Below are positions 49,633 to 58,532 of a stretch of 64,000 bases of DNA, in pieces. Both the position numbers and the translations under genes were made by a program. How positions within the stretch are numbered: position 1 is the stretch's first letter; each line of letters starts with the position of its first letter. This DNA comes from Bacillota bacterium (lineage in GTDB: Bacteria; Bacillota; Limnochordia; DTU087). Below the pieces are notes generated by a model. It searched no databases. It was given only the letters and a program-made list of their open reading frames with translations, and had not been told where the DNA came from. The stretch lies in contig JAAZMR010000023.1 of NCBI GenBank assembly GCA_012798695.1, positions 30,749 to 94,748 of the forward strand, written 5' to 3'.

Positions 49633-50388
49633 CTAGGAATGAGACTTGGTGTGATCTTGAAGGTCGTCGGTCGTAGCGTTCGCAAGCATTTGCTCCACGT
49701 CCACACCATGGGGACCTTCTGGACCAGTACTCATATGATCAACCCTATGTCCTGTCACCATATACATGACCCGCTCGGCAATATTGGTAGCATGATCAGC
49801 AATACGTTCCAGGTAGCGAGCAACAAACAGGAGGTTGATGGCTTGGCCTGAGCGTCTTCCGTTTTCTCCTTGGAGCACAATACCGATTAGTTCATCGAAT
49901 AGCTGAGAATACAATTGGTCAACTGGTTCATCTGCCTGTCTAACTCGTTCCGCCAGCTCCAGATCACGTTCCACAAAACAGGTAAGACTATCTCTGACCA
50001 TGGCTTTTGTCTTATCTGCCATGATGGGAATATCGATCAAAGGTTTAATTAACGGCTCTTCCCCAATACGCAGTGTCAACTCAGCTATGTTACAAGCATG
50101 GTCACCAATTCTCTCTACATCGGTAGTGATCTTGAAAATGGCTACTACAGTGCGCAGGTCAGATGCCAGAGGTTGCTGCAGCGCGATTAGGCGCATACAG
50201 TCCTCTTCTATGTCGATCTGCATCTGGTCAACGATATCATCTTTGTCTAGTACTGCCTGAGCGCCAGCTAAGTCTTGAGTGCCGAGAAAATGGACTGCTT
50301 CATGGATCTGTTTCTCTACTAGGCTGCCCATCTTGAGCATTTCCGCCTGAATAGCCTGTAATTCCCTGTGAAAACTCTCCCTAGTCAT
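49633..50388 (-). CDS. phoU: Phosphate transport regulator PhoU
   Basis: SFHRELQAIQAEMLKMGSLVEKQIHEAV, LQQPLASDLRTVVAIFKITTDVERIGDHACNIAE, ARYLERIADHATNIAERVMYMVTG. Confidence 0.95.
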   Translation of the reverse strand: MTRESFHRELQAIQAEMLKMGSLVEKQIHEAVHFLGTQDLAGAQAVLDKDDIVDQMQIDIEEDCMRLIALQQPLASDLRTVVAIFKITTDVERIGDHACNIAELTLRIGEEPLIKPLIDIPIMADKTKAMVRDSLTCFVERDLELAERVRQADEPVDQLYSQLFDELIGIVLQGENGRRSGQAINLLFVARYLERIADHATNIAERVMYMVTGHRVDHMSTGPEGPHGVDVEQMLANATTDDLQDHTKSHS

Positions 50389-50423
50389 ACTACAAGCCCC
50401 TCTCCATCTGCTGGAGTGCGATC

Positions 50424-51191
50424 TTAGTTAAATCTGCCTGTAATGTAATCTTCGGTGCGTTTGTCCTTGGGCCGTGCGAAGACGTCTGATGTTGGGCCAA
50501 ACTCCACTAAAGATCCCTCTGACAAGAAAGCCAAATAATCGGAGACCCTGCCAGCTTGTTGCAGGCCATCAGTGGCCAAGACTATCGTATAGAACTCCTT
50601 TAACTCCAAAATCAGATCCTCTATCTTCGCTATGGAGACAGGATCGAGATTGGAAGCAGGATCGTCGATTAAAAGTACCTCTGGTTCAACTGCCAAGGCT
50701 CGCGCAATACACAATCTGGCTTTCTGTCCTGGTGAAAGCTCGAGGGCTGAAATCTGCAATCGATCCTTGACTTCATTCCAAAGAGCTGCTCGCTTTAGAC
50801 TTCTCTTGACTATCTCATCTAGTTCATTTCGCTGTCTCACCCCATGAAGGCGTGGGCCATACGCAACATTGTCAAAAACGCTCTTGGGAAACGGATGGGG
50901 GCGTCGGGCTAGCAACCCTATACGTCTTCGAACACGTGTAACATCAACATCAGGCCCATAGATGTTTTTGCCATCAAGCAAAACTCTTCCTTCCGTTGTG
51001 ACCCCGCCCCAAAGCTCGTTCATCCGACAGAGTGAGCGTAACAAGCTTGATTTCCCTGCATCGGTGCGGCCGATTATAGCAGTTGCGGCACCCGATGGAA
51101 TGGTCAGATCAATAGAGGTAAGGGCTTGAAAAGCCCCATAGTAGACGCTTAAGTCTTGCACCACCAATTTGACATCATTTGTTACTGCCAT
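50424..51191 (-). CDS. pstB: PstB-like ABC ATPase with altered catalytic motifs
   Basis: PstB-family backbone (RPHPFPKSVFDNVAYGPRLHG, RLCIARALAVEPEVLLID, RTEDYITGRFN) with GRTDAGKSS, LLARRP, LSPGQKA, LLIDDPASNLDP and ATDGLQQ substitutions. Confidence 0.9.
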   Translation of the reverse strand: MAVTNDVKLVVQDLSVYYGAFQALTSIDLTIPSGAATAIIGRTDAGKSSLLRSLCRMNELWGGVTTEGRVLLDGKNIYGPDVDVTRVRRRIGLLARRPHPFPKSVFDNVAYGPRLHGVRQRNELDEIVKRSLKRAALWNEVKDRLQISALELSPGQKARLCIARALAVEPEVLLIDDPASNLDPVSIAKIEDLILELKEFYTIVLATDGLQQAGRVSDYLAFLSEGSLVEFGPTSDVFARPKDKRTEDYITGRFN

Positions 51192-52054
51192 CAACCATCT
51201 ATCCTTTCTCCCATATTTGGAGTCGATAGTGGAGAAACCCAAATGCTTCTCACCAAAATAGCGGCAGATTGAAGCAATAGACATATTGTCAGTAGGAGCA
51301 ATGCGGTACCAAACTGACTCTCTGTACCGATCTCGGCTGACTCAATTACAGAACGGTACAGGTAGTATGGTAGTATCCGGAGCGGCGCCTCTTGAGGCAG
51401 TGGCTGGGAAGCGGCCAGCATGATCACAGGTGCCGCAACGCCACTGACGCGAGCCATTCCTTCCAAGATACCCGCAACAATGTCTGCCATAGCGTACGGT
51501 AGTACGGCCTTGAGAGTCGTTTGCCAGCGACTGGCACCTAATGCCAAACTCTCCCTTCGGAAAGAGACAGGCACCTCCTGTACAGCGGCGTAAGTCACAG
51601 TAATCAGCCTCGGTAGCAGCCACAGTCCTAATGTGAGGAGGATCAGCCAAGATGCATCTAGGCCCCAATGGAGGCTCAAAGCTCCCCAGCCAAATAACCC
51701 GTATACTATCGGAGGCACCTCAGCCAAGCTATCAATACCATCTACAATACTTGCGGTCGAACGGGTATCAGGAGCGTATTCGCTGAGAAAAATGCCAGCA
51801 CTCACACCTAGAGGCGATGCTATTAAGGTGGCACCAAGTAGGGCATATATGGTCCGCCACCCCGCTTCCACTAGTGGCTCATTCCCTACTTCCATAGACG
51901 CGCGCAAACAACCATGCTTCAGTGGCGACCATCCATTAGCCAACACATATCCTAGAAGCATCATGAGTATTCCCGCTGCCATAAAGGAAAATATGGCTAT
52001 GCAGCAGCACATCAATCGTTCAGCATTGGCTCTGGAAATAGGGGGTTTCTTCAT
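51191..52054 (-). CDS. pstA: PstA-like phosphate ABC permease
   Basis: EVPPIVYGLFGWGAL, RRESLALGASRWQTTLKAVLPYAMADIVAGILEGMARVSGVAAPVI; TGATG overlap with pstB. Confidence 0.9.
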   Translation of the reverse strand: MKKPPISRANAERLMCCCIAIFSFMAAGILMMLLGYVLANGWSPLKHGCLRASMEVGNEPLVEAGWRTIYALLGATLIASPLGVSAGIFLSEYAPDTRSTASIVDGIDSLAEVPPIVYGLFGWGALSLHWGLDASWLILLTLGLWLLPRLITVTYAAVQEVPVSFRRESLALGASRWQTTLKAVLPYAMADIVAGILEGMARVSGVAAPVIMLAASQPLPQEAPLRILPYYLYRSVIESAEIGTESQFGTALLLLTICLLLQSAAILVRSIWVSPLSTPNMGERIDG

Positions 52055-52974
52055 TCGAGCTCCCCCCTCTGAGTTCGCAATAGCCGTCGACGAAAATAAC
52101 TTAGACCAAAGGAAATTGCCGTCAACAGCAATCCCAGTAGATAGAAAATATGATATTGAGGGTCTCCTGGCCCTATCGAGGGCGCTTCAAGTGCGATAGC
52201 AGCTGGTATGGTTAAGAAAGAGCGGACGCTCTCCTGCTGTCCCCGACTAAGGACCTGAGCCAGCATTAGCAGGATGACGGTATCTCCCAGCACCCGTCCA
52301 AAAACGAACAATCCCGCAGCAGCGATACCTGGCCGTGCCGCGGGATAGATTGTGTGGGCTATGGTTTGCCAACGAGTGGCGCCAAGCGCATATGAAGAAG
52401 CCTTAAAGGATGCCGGTATGCGCCGCAAAGTGTCAGTTAGAAAGCAGACCGTGCTGGGATATGCTTGAAGGGACAGAAGTAATGAAGCCATTACGAACCA
52501 TAAGATATAGGAGACCCCTAACTGCGGCCCGTACTTAAGCAAGACCACGATACCAAGAAATCCGATGACCACCGGAGGAATGGCGCCTATCCCTTTTAAG
52601 ACTATCCAAAGCAGTCGCGCTACTCTAGGGGAAGCTATCTCTGTTATGTATAGTGAGGTAATTATACCAAAAAATAGGGCGATCACCGTGGCTCCACACC
52701 CGACCAAGAATGAGTTGATGATCAAGAGAAGGATACTGTATCGAGGGGCTCCTGACAGTGGAATCAAGCCAGGCAAGCCAAAAATACACTTCACATCCAG
52801 TTGGTAAAAACAGGCAACAGCCTGCTTTACGATAAACATGATCATTAAGATCAAAACAGTTAGTGCACCTAGGGTCGCAATACGGATCAGGTTCTCCATG
52901 CTCCGACCAAGTGAATCATGAAAGTCTAGCCTTGGTTGGTTATCTCCCCTGCTTCCGATCTCGATCTTGTCCAT
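52051..52974 (-). CDS. pstC: PstC-like phosphate ABC permease
   Basis: GIGAIPPVVIGFLGIVVL, FKASSYALGATRWQTIAHTIYPAARPGIAAAGLFVFGRVLGDTVILLML. Confidence 0.9.
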   Translation of the reverse strand: MDKIEIGSRGDNQPRLDFHDSLGRSMENLIRIATLGALTVLILMIMFIVKQAVACFYQLDVKCIFGLPGLIPLSGAPRYSILLLIINSFLVGCGATVIALFFGIITSLYITEIASPRVARLLWIVLKGIGAIPPVVIGFLGIVVLLKYGPQLGVSYILWFVMASLLLSLQAYPSTVCFLTDTLRRIPASFKASSYALGATRWQTIAHTIYPAARPGIAAAGLFVFGRVLGDTVILLMLAQVLSRGQQESVRSFLTIPAAIALEAPSIGPGDPQYHIFYLLGLLLTAISFGLSYFRRRLLRTQRGELE

Positions 52975-53334
52975 GGGTAGCGAGGCCGAAACCCAGGCTA
53001 GTCACCAGGGTAACGCCGTGCCTCCTCTCTAGCTTTTCGAGTCCCGGGGCGAAGATCAGTTGTCCCGCCATACCAGCAATGCACTCTCTGTGTGGCAGCA
53101 TTTGCTCAAGTTACTGTGTGTGGGCAACTTCTAGAGACCTTCTTGCAGTATTTAATGTTATCATGTTGGTGTTACCTGTTTGTTACAGAAATGCTAATTT
53201 CTCGTAACACACCAGGTAGACGCTTTGCTGATCTTAGCACGGTTCGCGATTTTCTTTAGATTCATGCCAGTCTTTTCACAAGGTAAGTACTGCAAAAGAA
53301 CTGCGAAAATGAGGCCAACTACTATTGACAAAAG

Positions 53335-53363
53335 TGTACAGCAATGGTATATTAAAGACGACA
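53335..53363 (+). promoter_or_regulatory. Promoter TTGACA-N17-TATATT for the small ORF
   Basis: -35 at 53335-53340, -10 at 53358-53363. Confidence 0.7.
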
Positions 53364-53440
53364 AGAACGTGTATACAGGATACAATCTCAGGCACTTGTT
53401 ACTCTTTACTAACTCACCACTTCCGAAAGGAGTGACCCCC

Positions 53441-53611
53441 ATGATTATCTCTGTAGGAAATTGGGAAATCGCCATCAAAGTCCAAGAGCAAGAGAAACCG
53501 GAGATAGCCGAAAAGATCCATCGGCAAATGCTTCAGCAAAAGCAGATAGAGCGTGATCGAGAATTGGCCTACGCTCGACTGTTTCTCGGTCGGGGGAATC
53601 ACTTTAACTGA
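53441..53611 (+). CDS. 56-aa small protein of unknown function
   Basis: MIISVGNWEIAIKVQEQEKPEIAEKIHRQMLQQKQIERDRELAYARLFLGRGNHFN; RBS GAAAGGAGTG; bracketed by promoter and terminator-like hairpin (AAACCGCG...CGCGGTTT). Confidence 0.6.
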   Translation: MIISVGNWEIAIKVQEQEKPEIAEKIHRQMLQQKQIERDRELAYARLFLGRGNHFN

Positions 53612-53767
53612 TTAAGTTCGACTCTCTACAAACCGCAAACCGCGCTGCGCTTCCCTTAGAGGAAGAGCATACGCGGTTTGCTTTATTAATTGCCTTAATT
53701 TATCTTGGAACCTTCATTTACCCTGACCATAATGGTTCCAGATACAGCTGATTGGGTCGGGTTGAGA

Positions 53768-55357
53768 CTAGTTACCTATGAAGCCGATGATCAGGGCCAA
53801 TACGGCAGCAATTGTTGCAATATTGGCTGCACCTTTGAGACTCTTGTTTTCTTTCTCGGCGTGCTTACGGTAGCTATCAAACTCATCCCGTAACTCTTGT
53901 AACTGGCGCTCCATACGCTTTTCTCTCATTAAGGAGGCGCTCAACTGCGCAGACGCTTCTGTCACAACTTTCTCATCCATGGCAGCGAGTTTGTTTTCTG
54001 TTACGGCCACACGGTCCTGCAATGTAAGAACAACCCCTTGCAGATCACTAACATATCCCTTCAAGTCTGCCAAATCCTTGCTATCGGCCGCAGCACCTTG
54101 CTGCAAAATACCGGTCCGCTTGTCCAAAGCCGCAATCCTATCACTGATATTAATCAGGTCAGTCTGAACTGCCTCCAAGCTCTTGACCAAATCTTGACGC
54201 AGTCCGCTTACATCTTTCATCAGTTGACCATCGGCTGCTGCCAAGACTTCTGCTTGTTTGACGAGCTGTCCCTGCAACACCTGTATATCTTCAGAAATAG
54301 TCTCTGTTTCCTGAGTGCGGGTTTCTACCTCTGCTCCTAATGCCAGCTGCAACTGTGCAAGATCCGATTCTAGGCCATCCATTTGGACTGCTAACTCTTC
54401 GTCACGCTTGGTGCTAGCATTCTGCCAGGAAACAAGGGTATCCTCCACTGTATTTAGCTGCTGAACGGCATTGGCTAAGTCAATTTCAACCCGGTTAATC
54501 TCAGCCGCCAGTTCGGCATCTTTCGTTTCGAGTTCTGTCTGTAACAAGCTCAAAGCAGCTTCCCTTTCCGCGAAACGACTCTGCACTTTTACTCCTAGTG
54601 CCTCTTCCAATGCTGTCAGCGAATCCCCATGCACCGCCAATCGACGGCTGTGCTCTTTTAGCTTCTCTGTATTATCTTCCACCGCAGCCTCTGTATTGGC
54701 CAAGGAAGTGGTGGCCGCTTCCAGTGTGGTCCCTTGGGCAGCCAGTTCCTCTTCCATCCTCCGCAACTGGACACTCTGTTGATCCACTTGTTCCGTCAAG
54801 ACCACATCCGTTGCTTCTAGTCTCGTCGTAGTATCATCCAGTTCTTGTTTGACAGCCGCGATCTCGGCTAAAATCGCGCTGGCCTGCTCCTGCTGAGCGT
54901 AACGTATCGCTGCATCCTCTTGTTCCATGGTATCGATTACCCGTGTAATTGTATCATCCATCACCTGAACACGTTTTTGAGTATCTGCTACGGTAGAGCT
55001 CAAATTTTCTTTTTCATTATACCAGCGCACCAATTCATCGCGAAATTCCGTAGAGAGCTTCCGCAAGAGCTCTAGGTCATCCTGGGTTACTCCCAACTGA
55101 CCCTTTTCTATTTCTAGAAGCATCTTTCCAACTACTGATGCCAATGTATACCGATCTACAGGCTTTTGACCTTGAAATGTACCGTCTTCATAAACAGCTA
55201 AGTAACCCTCTTGGACAAGTTTCTTCACACCCTGATATGCCCAATGGCTCTCGGGAACGTCACTAATCTGTACCTCGGCAGCAAGAACCCCCGAACTCGC
55301 TAGCATTAAAAGCAGAATCACCGCTGCCGCTATCCTACTGAGTAATTTGGACTCCAT
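53768..55357 (-). CDS. SLH-domain / long coiled-coil / C-terminal TM protein (Omp-alpha-like envelope tether candidate)
   Basis: Signal peptide, one SLH domain (ISDVPESHWAYQGVKKLVQEGYLAVYEDGTFQGQKPVDRYTLASVVGKML), about 380 aa of coiled coil, C-terminal ANIATIAAVLALIIGFIGN TM. Confidence 0.85.
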   Translation of the reverse strand: MESKLLSRIAAAVILLLMLASSGVLAAEVQISDVPESHWAYQGVKKLVQEGYLAVYEDGTFQGQKPVDRYTLASVVGKMLLEIEKGQLGVTQDDLELLRKLSTEFRDELVRWYNEKENLSSTVADTQKRVQVMDDTITRVIDTMEQEDAAIRYAQQEQASAILAEIAAVKQELDDTTTRLEATDVVLTEQVDQQSVQLRRMEEELAAQGTTLEAATTSLANTEAAVEDNTEKLKEHSRRLAVHGDSLTALEEALGVKVQSRFAEREAALSLLQTELETKDAELAAEINRVEIDLANAVQQLNTVEDTLVSWQNASTKRDEELAVQMDGLESDLAQLQLALGAEVETRTQETETISEDIQVLQGQLVKQAEVLAAADGQLMKDVSGLRQDLVKSLEAVQTDLINISDRIAALDKRTGILQQGAAADSKDLADLKGYVSDLQGVVLTLQDRVAVTENKLAAMDEKVVTEASAQLSASLMREKRMERQLQELRDEFDSYRKHAEKENKSLKGAANIATIAAVLALIIGFIGN

Positions 55358-55422
55358 CTCTTATCCAGCCCCCTGTCAATTCTTTCTGATCGGTTGTGTA
55401 TGCCCTACCGGCAAGTAACTGT

Positions 55423-57462
55423 TCATTTGCTTACAGTAACCGGTAAGCCCGCAGCTCCCAATTCCACCACCTGGCCACCACTAGTCGTCAGACGGGCTGA
55501 GTGCAGCTGAATTACCCCACTGCCTTCATCGACAGCCAGGAAGCGGATAGCACACAGGTTACCGGTGAGTCGACGTGTTCCCACTTCTGGCAGCTGGGTG
55601 ATCTTAAGCCTGATCATGCCTTGTAGTGGTTCCAATTCCACTTCCATGGGAATTCTCTGTCCGGTCGTTGCTGAAATCGATGCCAGCACCTGGCCTGGCT
55701 CTATCCCCAGCTTCCCACCGGTTACCCGCAACAAGTTCACAGGGTACTGCAGCAAAAACTCAGCTTCCTGGATATTTCTTAAGTTATAGCCCTTGACCGC
55801 CACTTTGTAGGGTGAGCCTAAGGTAATTGCTGCCTTGGGTTCCTCCGCCGCCAGTCGCACTAGCTGCGGCAGTTGCGGTATACTGATGAAACCATTCAGC
55901 ACCTGCGTATCGGTCACCCCTGACTCCACCTTGACTGAATATGGCAGATTGTCGCTAGCCACATCTGTGGGGGTAATAAACCACTGCAGCAGGCGCTTTT
56001 CCCCTGGAGCTAGGTCACCACTCAGCTTTATTCGGGATTCTCCCGGGGCTAGTCGTAGTCCTATGGGGGCTTCCCACTGAGCTTGTACCCACTTTGCTTC
56101 CATCTCACCGACATTAGTAATAGCAGCCCTGACAGCAAACGGTACTGGCTGTAGGCTCCCATCTTCAATCAACAGCCGCGGCGGGCCTGAGAGCTCAACC
56201 TCCAGACGGGCTGGGTGCAATATTTGAACTTGACGCCGCACTTGGTTGGGTTCGCTATTAGCCGCTTCTACGCGAACCTGATAGTTAAGTGTCCCCCTAA
56301 CTCGCTCTTTCACCTCTACCTGCCAGGCGATTTGCACTGATTGACCTACATCGAGATTCCCTAGTTGCCCGATAGCCTGTTGGCCAGGAGCCAAGATGAG
56401 CCCTTCAGGCAGCTGGATTGAGGCTTTTACGTCCCTAGCCTCGCCTTCCCCGCTGTTTTCCACATAGGCTACAACTGGGAACCGGGTACGCCCATCAGGT
56501 GATTCGGTGACTATGGCGGGAGATGTTACCCCCAAAGAGATCTTGCCCGGGGCGATGGTAATACCACCCAGGCCATAGTAGGTTACCCAAGTGACACTTT
56601 CTCCCGCAGGAAGCGGGACAGGATCCCAAAACATGGCAATGGCTGAGTCCAGCTCAAACTCACCCTTGCGCAAAAAAATCCGATCAATCTCGAAATCGAA
56701 GTCCCAAATACTCTCTGCCAGTACACCCCAATTGGTAAAATATACCCGATCCGGTGTTGTCACGCCTGAGCCCCTCAAAGTTCCCTGAGACATGACCTCG
56801 GGCTCAGCCAGCGAATCAAAGGCTTGCCAAAAATCTGGTATTTCAGCTTTTGTAAATAGAGCATCTGTTGTAACTGCCTGTTCCTTTACTCGAAATGGAG
56901 CACCGTCATTGGCACCGAGCATCGTATCGAGCATTAGCCGCATGCCTACTGAATGAGGAGCTGTATCCTGGTTGGTCAATCGATAAGCAATGCGGGCGGT
57001 ATCTTTGAGCCCGGTGGTACTGCTGCGGGTAAAGCTCAGCATCTGCTCTACTTCGACAAAGCCCAGCTGATATACGGTGCGAATTGCGTTTCCTTCGACG
57101 ATAGCTGGCCCAGAGACTAGTCTGCCAAACGGTCCCTGACGACCCGCTGATGTTTGGGTACGACCGCCAAATACGTAGTTATTGCCATCCACCTGGATGG
57201 TCGTATACGAAGTCCACGGGTCAGCCATTCCATAGACAAGTGGTTTGTTCTCATCACCGCTTCTATCTGGATCACCACCGGTTGTATTGATCGAAAAACG
57301 ACCGGTGTTTTCTTTACCTCCATTGACGATAATGGAAATATATTCATTGGCAGCGATTACGTTGCTGCCGGCTGTGCCTCCAATGGTGGCTAGGGCGTTC
57401 CCTGCACAAAAACTCATCGCCATGGCCACAAGCAGGCTAATTATTAGCCAACGCCGCATCAA
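55423..57462 (-). CDS. Secreted multidomain beta-sandwich protein with C-terminal cohesin-like domain
   Basis: Signal peptide; CARDB/DUF11-like repeats (ENSGEGEARDVKASIQLPEGLILAPG; TNVGEMEAKWVQAQWEAPIGLRLAPG); cohesin-like VKGYNLRNIQEAEFLLQYPVNLLRVTGGKLGIEPGQVLAS...AIRFLAVDEGSGVIQL. Confidence 0.7.
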   Translation of the reverse strand: MMRRWLIISLLVAMAMSFCAGNALATIGGTAGSNVIAANEYISIIVNGGKENTGRFSINTTGGDPDRSGDENKPLVYGMADPWTSYTTIQVDGNNYVFGGRTQTSAGRQGPFGRLVSGPAIVEGNAIRTVYQLGFVEVEQMLSFTRSSTTGLKDTARIAYRLTNQDTAPHSVGMRLMLDTMLGANDGAPFRVKEQAVTTDALFTKAEIPDFWQAFDSLAEPEVMSQGTLRGSGVTTPDRVYFTNWGVLAESIWDFDFEIDRIFLRKGEFELDSAIAMFWDPVPLPAGESVTWVTYYGLGGITIAPGKISLGVTSPAIVTESPDGRTRFPVVAYVENSGEGEARDVKASIQLPEGLILAPGQQAIGQLGNLDVGQSVQIAWQVEVKERVRGTLNYQVRVEAANSEPNQVRRQVQILHPARLEVELSGPPRLLIEDGSLQPVPFAVRAAITNVGEMEAKWVQAQWEAPIGLRLAPGESRIKLSGDLAPGEKRLLQWFITPTDVASDNLPYSVKVESGVTDTQVLNGFISIPQLPQLVRLAAEEPKAAITLGSPYKVAVKGYNLRNIQEAEFLLQYPVNLLRVTGGKLGIEPGQVLASISATTGQRIPMEVELEPLQGMIRLKITQLPEVGTRRLTGNLCAIRFLAVDEGSGVIQLHSARLTTSGGQVVELGAAGLPVTVSK

Positions 57463-57545
57463 TTACCAGCCCCCTACTTACAAAGCTGCATACTTAACCG
57501 ACTATCCATGAAGCCCGCCTCTTCTTGTTCGGTTCAGCTCCCGAT

Positions 57546-58484
57546 TCATTCGTCTTTGACATACCGAATCCCGTCATACTCAATTCTAACCCTAAACTCA
57601 GGTGGGCCGCCGAACACGATCGTTACCGAAAGGACGTAGTCTTCGAGCAACGGTTCCATCTTCCATCCATGTTCGATCGTTAGACTGGCAACCTGATCCA
57701 AGGTGTCTAGACCCGATGACTCGCGGATCACAATCCGGTTAGCCTTTGTTGCACCTTTAGGAACATAGGCATCGAGCTTCACAGTACCAGCTAGACCTTC
57801 ATTGATCGCGTTTTTCGGGTATTGGACCCTACCTCCACCTGCAACTATACTGCCGGCAGCCGGCAGTGGCGGTAACGGTGGCGGTGATGGCTCCACTTCT
57901 TCTAGCAGATCTGGATCTACCGAAGGGCCAGCCGCCGGCTCACCACCTGCTGCATCTGGAGAACCGCCTCCGGATACCACAACATCCTGGCCTTGCTCAC
58001 TGGTAAGCAAACGATCATTATCACTGCCTGAGTCAGCAAGATTCTTTTCCGTATCATCGGCGGGCTCAAGTACCTGTTCCTGCGGTTCCGGTGCGGGTGC
58101 CGCCTTTTCTTCGACAGTGGCCGGAGTTTGTGATTCAATCGGGGTTGAGATCTCTTTTGGTACTGGCTGTTCCACCTGAGGCTCGGGCTTGACTTCTGCC
58201 TCAACTACTTGCTTCTCGGGTTGAGGTACTGGCGTCTCTGTGGCCGGCTTCTTGGTTTCCTCCCTGCGCACCCCGTCAGCGGGTTGTCGGCTCAATTGCG
58301 CTCTTGCAGACGGCTGATCGTCTATAGGTATGATGGTAATTATCCCACCATTACCCCCGAACAGCATGCCTGGGCCCGTAGCTAACTGCCACTCTGGATA
58401 GAGAAAAATCAGCAAGGCATGGAGGATAAGAGAAATCAGAACAAAGGCCCCTAAAGACCTCTCGGATTCATCAGTAACGTACAT
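57546..58484 (-). CDS. Energy transducer TonB-like protein
   Basis: N-terminal TM containing SLILH (SxxxH), Pro/Glu-rich spacer, C-terminal TonB domain QYPKNAINEGLAGTVKLDAYVPKGATKANRIVIRESSGLDTLDQVA; strong RBS GGGGGGAGGTGG before ATG at 58484. Confidence 0.85.
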   Translation of the reverse strand: MYVTDESERSLGAFVLISLILHALLIFLYPEWQLATGPGMLFGGNGGIITIIPIDDQPSARAQLSRQPADGVRREETKKPATETPVPQPEKQVVEAEVKPEPQVEQPVPKEISTPIESQTPATVEEKAAPAPEPQEQVLEPADDTEKNLADSGSDNDRLLTSEQGQDVVVSGGGSPDAAGGEPAAGPSVDPDLLEEVEPSPPPLPPLPAAGSIVAGGGRVQYPKNAINEGLAGTVKLDAYVPKGATKANRIVIRESSGLDTLDQVASLTIEHGWKMEPLLEDYVLSVTIVFGGPPEFRVRIEYDGIRYVKDE

Positions 58485-58532
58485 TGTGGCACCACCTCCC
58501 CCCAAGGTTGTCCATATGACACCTATAGGTGT

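Noticed and set aside
51633-52199. 188-aa + ORF
   Set aside because: Antisense to pstA/pstC, which have clear permease motifs.
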